Shown piece by piece: positions 59,949 to 64,000 of a stretch of DNA of 64,000 bases. This DNA is from an uncultured bacterium (GTDB lineage: Bacteria; Verrucomicrobiota; Kiritimatiellia; CAIKKV01; CAITUY01), in contig CAITUY010000031.1 in the NCBI GenBank assembly GCA_903895695.1, positions 1 through 64,000 on the forward strand. Reading direction: 5' to 3'. The translations under genes and the position numbers were made by a program. The notes beneath the pieces are model-generated. The model was not told the DNA's origin and made no database searches. It saw only the letters and a program-made list of their open reading frames with translations. Each line of letters opens with the position of its first letter. Position 1 is the first letter of the stretch.

Positions 59949-62269
59949 CCGACTGTCGCGATGACGCGGAGACTATTGACGTGGCGGTAAACGCAGAGCA
60001 CGACGTTGAACTCATGACTCCACACGACCCCCGGATCGGCATGGCGGCACGGAGCGCCTGGTACGCCATGGTGGCTTTGCTGGTGGGTGCATTTTTTGTG
60101 TTGCTCAGGCCGCACGAAGACGCGTTCACGGCGCTCGACCACTCCGCCTATCGGTTGATGGGCAAAGCGTTCGGCGCGGGTCGGGGTTTCCATGACGTCG
60201 ATCGGGTCTTAAGGGAGGTCCCAAGGGAATGCCGACTGGGTGTCATGATGCTTCCCTCCATGGACGAGCGCAATAGCCGTGACCGGTCGTTCCTTGTGCG
60301 TTCGCTCGCTTCGTGCGAGACCGAGCCGTTCTTCTACCCGCTGCTGCCGCTGTGCGCGGTGTGGTTTGACCGGCTGGTCCCGGGACCGGCTTATGATTAC
60401 TTCGTTCCCATCTGCGGCTGCCTGCTGCTGTTGGCGATGTTCGTTGTCGCCACCCGGGGTGGCGGCCCGCTTGGCGGCGCCTTGGCGCTGGCGTTGTTCT
60501 TTGGCTCGCCCGTATTGACCTGGTGCTTCCGCGGTTTCTATGCCGAGTCGGTGGGTTCCGTGTTGATCGGTATGGCAGTGCTTGGCGTGCTGAGCGCACC
60601 GACTTCGCGGGCGGTGTTCTTCATTGGCTCGTTTGCGTTGGGGCTGGCGACAAGCTTTCACCCGGTGCTGTTTGTGCCTGCCTCAATCGTTTTCGCCAGT
60701 CTGCTGATCGGCGCCGAGACTGGTGTCGGTCGCCGTCTCCTGGGCGGCGGATTGTGTTTCATTGCGGGAGTCCTGCCCCTGATCGTCATGACCGCCTGGG
60801 TGTGCGCACCCTACGGCGGCCTGGGCCTGGGGAACTTCCTGCTCAATTTCAAGGTCAGTGCCTCACACCGGATCGCCACGGTTTTCGCCGGCGCTTGCCT
60901 GGTGGCGATGGTCGGACTCGTCATGGCCCGGCCGCTGTTTCTGCGGTGGGCAGACCGGCGCCGGTCGCTAGCGTCCATCCTCGGTGCGGTAGTGTTCGCG
61001 ATTGTGGCGGTCGTTCCGATGGCCCTGGCGCTCCGGGTTTGGTCGGAAGCGCCACTGGTGCGGGAGGGTCTGCGGGAGCTTTGGGGCGGAATCCGCTGGC
61101 CGTTCGGCGTCCTGCTGGCGTTAGGGGCCGGGTGCGTGCTTTGGAGCGGGACGTGGCGCGCACGGTTTCTCCTGGCCGGGACTCTGGCGATAGCCCCTGT
61201 GTTCGCATACCTCAAGGGCGCGGAACAAATGGGGCTGTGGAGCCAGAGGCGCCTATTACCCCTGCTGGTCATGGGGTGCGCGGTTGTGATTCCCGCCGGT
61301 GCGGCAACCGTGGCCCACTGGGCTGCCGCTTGCGGCCGACGCCGGGCTTGGGCGATCGGCGGCATCAGTGCCGCCCTCATGGCCGCCGGCGCGGCCAATG
61401 CGCTGCGGTGGCCGGCACCTTACTGGGTCCGCGTGGATCAGGGCGCGGATGCGTGGGTGGCCGGGCTACGCCAGGATCTTGGTTCCCGCCTGACGCTGTT
61501 CGATTACTATCCCTACAGTGTGCCGCTGGCCGTTGACGGCAAAACGCGGGCCCTCGGCCTGGGTGAAAGCGCCCGGAAGCAGGTGCCGGAACTCATGCGG
61601 TGGCTCTCCGGAATTGCTCGACGCGAGCCGGTTGTTGTGGTGACCGCCTATGCGAATCCCGGCGTTGAAGATGAACTGGCCCTGGTTGAAACCGGCATGC
61701 GATCCGTGACGCTCGATCGCGTGAAGAGCAAAGGCGCGTTGCCCGCGGAGCGGGCCTTGCGCACGGTGAGCGTGACGTTGCTCAGGGCCGAGCCTTTGTC
61801 GCCCGATCGGGCGCCGCCTGCACTTCACAAGATTTTCGACGGGGGACCTCTGGCCCTGCGCGGGCCTTGGGGGCGGGCAGAGATGTCGTTAACCGCGCCG
61901 GGCGGCAGCAAGGTGCCCGCCATGTGGAGCCGCGAAGGAAGCGGCGTGGTCGGTCCCGTGCCCCCGGTCGGCGGCTCGGTCCGTGTCGTCCTGGACGCGG
62001 CCGCCGCCCGGGCCGAAGCGCAGACGCTTCTCATCCAGCCACCCTGGTCAACGAACAGCGTTCCTGTAATCGTCCCTTCAAAATACACGGAGGCGGAAGT
62101 CATGATCCCGCGCCTGGCATCCGCCCAGGAAGAGCCGGCACCTCCCTCCCGGACCGGCATTTACCGGCTTCGCTCCCGAGCCCCCTACGACCCTGAGGGC
62201 GAAGGCATTCACGGCTTCGAGCGCGACCTTGGCGTACTGGTGCACGCGATCGACATCGCCGTCGAGTAG
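59945..62269 (+). CDS. GT-C-like polytopic membrane protein (fourth of five)
   Basis: A 774-residue protein with about twelve hydrophobic segments in residues 35-480 and a soluble C-terminal part of about 290 residues. DEDAFTALDHSAYR-like acidic sequence (PHEDAFTALDHSAYRLM) lies just after the first segment, matching the acidic loop of GT-C enzymes. GTG 59945 overlaps the 40-residue reading frame; ATG 60014 is an alternative that would remove 23 residues. The C-terminal domain ends in a beta-rich stretch and a LRSRAPYDPEGEGIHGFE tail. Specific function not known. Confidence 0.6.
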   Translation: MTDCRDDAETIDVAVNAEHDVELMTPHDPRIGMAARSAWYAMVALLVGAFFVLLRPHEDAFTALDHSAYRLMGKAFGAGRGFHDVDRVLREVPRECRLGVMMLPSMDERNSRDRSFLVRSLASCETEPFFYPLLPLCAVWFDRLVPGPAYDYFVPICGCLLLLAMFVVATRGGGPLGGALALALFFGSPVLTWCFRGFYAESVGSVLIGMAVLGVLSAPTSRAVFFIGSFALGLATSFHPVLFVPASIVFASLLIGAETGVGRRLLGGGLCFIAGVLPLIVMTAWVCAPYGGLGLGNFLLNFKVSASHRIATVFAGACLVAMVGLVMARPLFLRWADRRRSLASILGAVVFAIVAVVPMALALRVWSEAPLVREGLRELWGGIRWPFGVLLALGAGCVLWSGTWRARFLLAGTLAIAPVFAYLKGAEQMGLWSQRRLLPLLVMGCAVVIPAGAATVAHWAAACGRRRAWAIGGISAALMAAGAANALRWPAPYWVRVDQGADAWVAGLRQDLGSRLTLFDYYPYSVPLAVDGKTRALGLGESARKQVPELMRWLSGIARREPVVVVTAYANPGVEDELALVETGMRSVTLDRVKSKGALPAERALRTVSVTLLRAEPLSPDRAPPALHKIFDGGPLALRGPWGRAEMSLTAPGGSKVPAMWSREGSGVVGPVPPVGGSVRVVLDAAAARAEAQTLLIQPPWSTNSVPVIVPSKYTEAEVMIPRLASAQEEPAPPSRTGIYRLRSRAPYDPEGEGIHGFERDLGVLVHAIDIAVE

Positions 62270-62301
62270 CGCCGCCCCCATTTCACTACCATTGACCGCC
62301 C

Positions 62302-62436
62302 ATGAACGCCCCCGTTCCACTGGATGCCCTGCCGGCCCAAGCCGCGGTCAATATCTTCGCCACGGGCTGCCTCGTCCAAGCGCCTGGGGCGTGGTCCGGG
62401 CTTCGGCACGATCTCAAGACCGGAGATGACGCGTGA
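62302..62436 (+). CDS. small open reading frame (44 residues), doubtful
   Basis: A 44-codon frame starting MNAPVPLDALPAQAAV and ending LKTGDDA, with third positions as GC-rich as real genes here and a GTGA overlap with the next gene. It has no membrane segment or recognisable motif. It occupies most of the 163-base gap between two membrane protein genes. It may be a coupling leader, a remnant of a larger gene, or chance. Confidence 0.25.
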   Translation: MNAPVPLDALPAQAAVNIFATGCLVQAPGAWSGLRHDLKTGDDA

Positions 62437-64000
62437 TTCTGTTTTCAGGCCGGACCCGGTGGGTGCTTTCGTTTCTGGGGCTGACGGTCCTTGCGTGGGG
62501 TCTGCTTCGGTACCAGCACCGTGGCGCCTTTGTCGACCGCGCCTTTGGCGTGGAAGTGGCCAATGGCTGCGTCGCTCAAGCGGTTCGGTCCGTGACGCAC
62601 GCCCCGTCGCTCAAGGAGGCCGTCGTGGCGTCGGTGACCGTCGATCGCGGGAGTGGCCGTTTCCGGCCGCTGTTCTACGGCTACATGACCGTGTCGTTTG
62701 TCGGCAACGCGTTGCGCTATTCGGTGAAGTCGCCCGCGTATGTCCTTCGGCACTTGCCGGAGTATGTGAACGGCGAACTGGTTGGACACACGCGCTTTCA
62801 ACTGGCGGTGCTGGCGGTGGCGATTGCGTGCCTGTCGCTGATGGTCGGCCGGTTGAGCCAGTCCGGCGGCATGGCCCTGGCGTGCGTCATCGGCTGTTCT
62901 TCGGCTGTTTCCATCGGCGGGAATCTTCTCTTCTGTTTTGCCGACAGCCAGGAGATTTTGATCACCGCGTTGATGGGCGGGTACCTTCTTGCCTTCAGCC
63001 ACGCCATCGACGCCGAGCGGATCACCTGGCCGGGCTTACTCGGGCTCACGTTGCTCGCGGGGCTGACCTGTCTGGCGAAGGAGACCGCCGTCGTGCTGGG
63101 AGTCGCCGTCGCGGGGATTACGCTGGTGTTGGTTTGCTGCCGCCTGCTGCAACGCACGCATCGACGCCACTTGCGCGTTCCCCTGATCGTCGCGCTGGTC
63201 CAGACGGGAGCCTGGGGGATCTTGCTGGGCATGGTCTTCCTGTTCCAGCGATCGTTGGCGAGCGGTGTCGCCGATGCGTATTCCAACCGCTACGGGGGCC
63301 TCAACCTCATCACCGTGCAGGCGTCGTTCACGGATTTGTGGCGGGAGCTGTCACAGGATCCCCTGCTCCGCGCCGGGTACGGGTTGTCGGTCGGCGCGGT
63401 CGTGTTGTTGGTGACTGCGTTCAGGCGCCACGTCCTGGTGTTCGATCGACTCCAGCGGCACCTGGCGACCATGATCCTGCTCGTGACCGCCTGCGGCTTG
63501 GGGTGCTTTCTGATTTATCTTCCCTGGCCGGATCACAGCATGAAATACATGCTGACGGCTGAAATGCTGATGCTCGTTGGTGTGACGCTCGTCTTCTGGG
63601 TTGTCACATATCCCGTGCGATGGGCCGTCGGGCGCCACGGCCGCCTGCTCACGAGCCTGGTGGCCTGTTTGGGCGCTCTGTATGCCTTCATGAACGCCGC
63701 GCGCATGAACCAGGAGTTGTATGCCCGGTACTATGACCGCCGTGAGGTGCACGAAGCCATCTGGCAGGACCTCCATGCACGGTTTCCCTCGTCCCCGCAT
63801 CCCGTCCGGTGCGTTGTGCTGGTCGACGGACTCCCGCGCGAAAGCGATCCCATCGGATGGGATGACGTGCAGTTGGCGCGCGTGCTCAATTATCGCTACG
63901 GCTGGAATATACTGCAGGACGGGAAGCCGATAGGCGCCATGAGAATGAGTGGCGTCACCATTGTGCTGAACCAGACGGCGCCGACCGTGGCTGCCGAGCT
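62433..64000 (+). CDS. GT-C-like polytopic membrane protein (fifth of five), 3' end beyond the window
   Basis: An open frame of 522 codons from GTG 62433 that remains open at the right edge, so the C-terminus is missing. It begins MILFSGRTRWVLSFLGLTVL (GTG read as Met). About ten hydrophobic segments are visible, for example FQLAVLAVAIACLSLMVG, ILITALMGGYLLAFSHA and LLGLTLLAGLTCLAKETAV. After TM segments comes a soluble region with CVVLVDGLPRESDPIG. A longer-looking Arg/Pro-rich frame overlapping 62324-63562 is a shadow of this gene. Topology groups it with the other GT-C-like proteins, but the acidic loop motif is less clear (FVDRAFG). Confidence 0.65.
   Translation, partial: MILFSGRTRWVLSFLGLTVLAWGLLRYQHRGAFVDRAFGVEVANGCVAQAVRSVTHAPSLKEAVVASVTVDRGSGRFRPLFYGYMTVSFVGNALRYSVKSPAYVLRHLPEYVNGELVGHTRFQLAVLAVAIACLSLMVGRLSQSGGMALACVIGCSSAVSIGGNLLFCFADSQEILITALMGGYLLAFSHAIDAERITWPGLLGLTLLAGLTCLAKETAVVLGVAVAGITLVLVCCRLLQRTHRRHLRVPLIVALVQTGAWGILLGMVFLFQRSLASGVADAYSNRYGGLNLITVQASFTDLWRELSQDPLLRAGYGLSVGAVVLLVTAFRRHVLVFDRLQRHLATMILLVTACGLGCFLIYLPWPDHSMKYMLTAEMLMLVGVTLVFWVVTYPVRWAVGRHGRLLTSLVACLGALYAFMNAARMNQELYARYYDRREVHEAIWQDLHARFPSSPHPVRCVVLVDGLPRESDPIGWDDVQLARVLNYRYGWNILQDGKPIGAMRMSGVTIVLNQTAPTVAAE

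Noticed and set aside
62324-63562. 412-residue + strand frame at the right end
   Set aside because: Its product is an Arg/Pro/Gly-rich shadow without motifs. The frame beginning at GTG 62433 encodes clear membrane segments and stays open to the window edge.

Overview
The window is about 64 kb of GC-rich (mostly 65-70%), gene-dense bacterial chromosome. No gap between genes exceeds 300 bases; the largest is 221 bases (7206-7426). Nearly everything is on the + strand. No rRNA, tRNA, CRISPR array, transposase or integrase was seen. The cell is Gram-negative-like, with a TolC-type outer membrane channel and Wzm/Wzt glycan export. It carries large secreted proteins built of BspA-type leucine-rich repeats, choice-of-anchor-D, discoidin and Ig-like domains, one ending in a Tyr-Arg-Val tail. 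This style suggests the Planctomycetes-Verrucomicrobia-Chlamydiae group (Verrucomicrobiota/Kiritimatiellota-like). That placement rests on architecture only and is tentative.

Layout. (1) 1-6.1 kb is housekeeping: a TatD-family hydrolase on the - strand, then an LplT-like transporter overlapping an Aas-like acyltransferase/acyl-ACP synthetase that carries its own acyl-carrier domain, then an FAD-dependent NAD(P) oxidoreductase. (2) 6.2-13.6 kb is a lower-GC patch with two related secreted proteins: a 317-residue BspA-repeat protein ending in a SHOCT domain, and a 2072-residue mosaic with a complete-looking lipase triad and two discoidin domains. (3) 13.8-64 kb is one very large surface-glycan locus. 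It opens with a GbsR/MarR-type regulator and a leader rich in perfect inverted repeats, followed by the Wzm/Wzt exporter.

The glycan locus holds a nonulosonate set (NeuB-like synthase, KdsC-like phosphatase, and a distant NeuA-like cytidylyltransferase). It also has an unusual set of sugar-acid/sugar enzymes (SDR, aldehyde dehydrogenase, ketopantoate-reductase-like protein, mandelate-racemase-superfamily dehydratase, transketolase), a WecE-type aminotransferase with a WbqC-family protein, nine SAM methyltransferases, about ten glycosyltransferase domains of GT2/GT4 type, five large GT-C-like membrane proteins, two left-handed beta-helix acyltransferases, a small SMR-type transporter and a radical SAM/SPASM enzyme. 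A complete heavy-metal RND efflux operon (outer membrane channel, adaptor, pump) is nested inside at 20.2-25.5 kb. Many neighbours overlap by ATGA or GTGA, so most of the locus is probably transcribed in long, translationally coupled units. The only - strand gene in this part is an acyltransferase at 54.8-55.3 kb. The last gene, a GT-C-like membrane protein, runs off the right edge.

Most notable points: the same two-domain glycosyltransferase pair occurs once as adjacent genes and once as a single fused gene; the RND adaptor appears to lack its alpha-helical hairpin; the sugar-acid enzyme set around NeuB/NeuA does not match a standard sialic acid pathway; the Aas-like protein contains a carrier domain; and a dispersed hairpin element, four tandem inverted repeats and heptamer arrays occupy intergenic sites.
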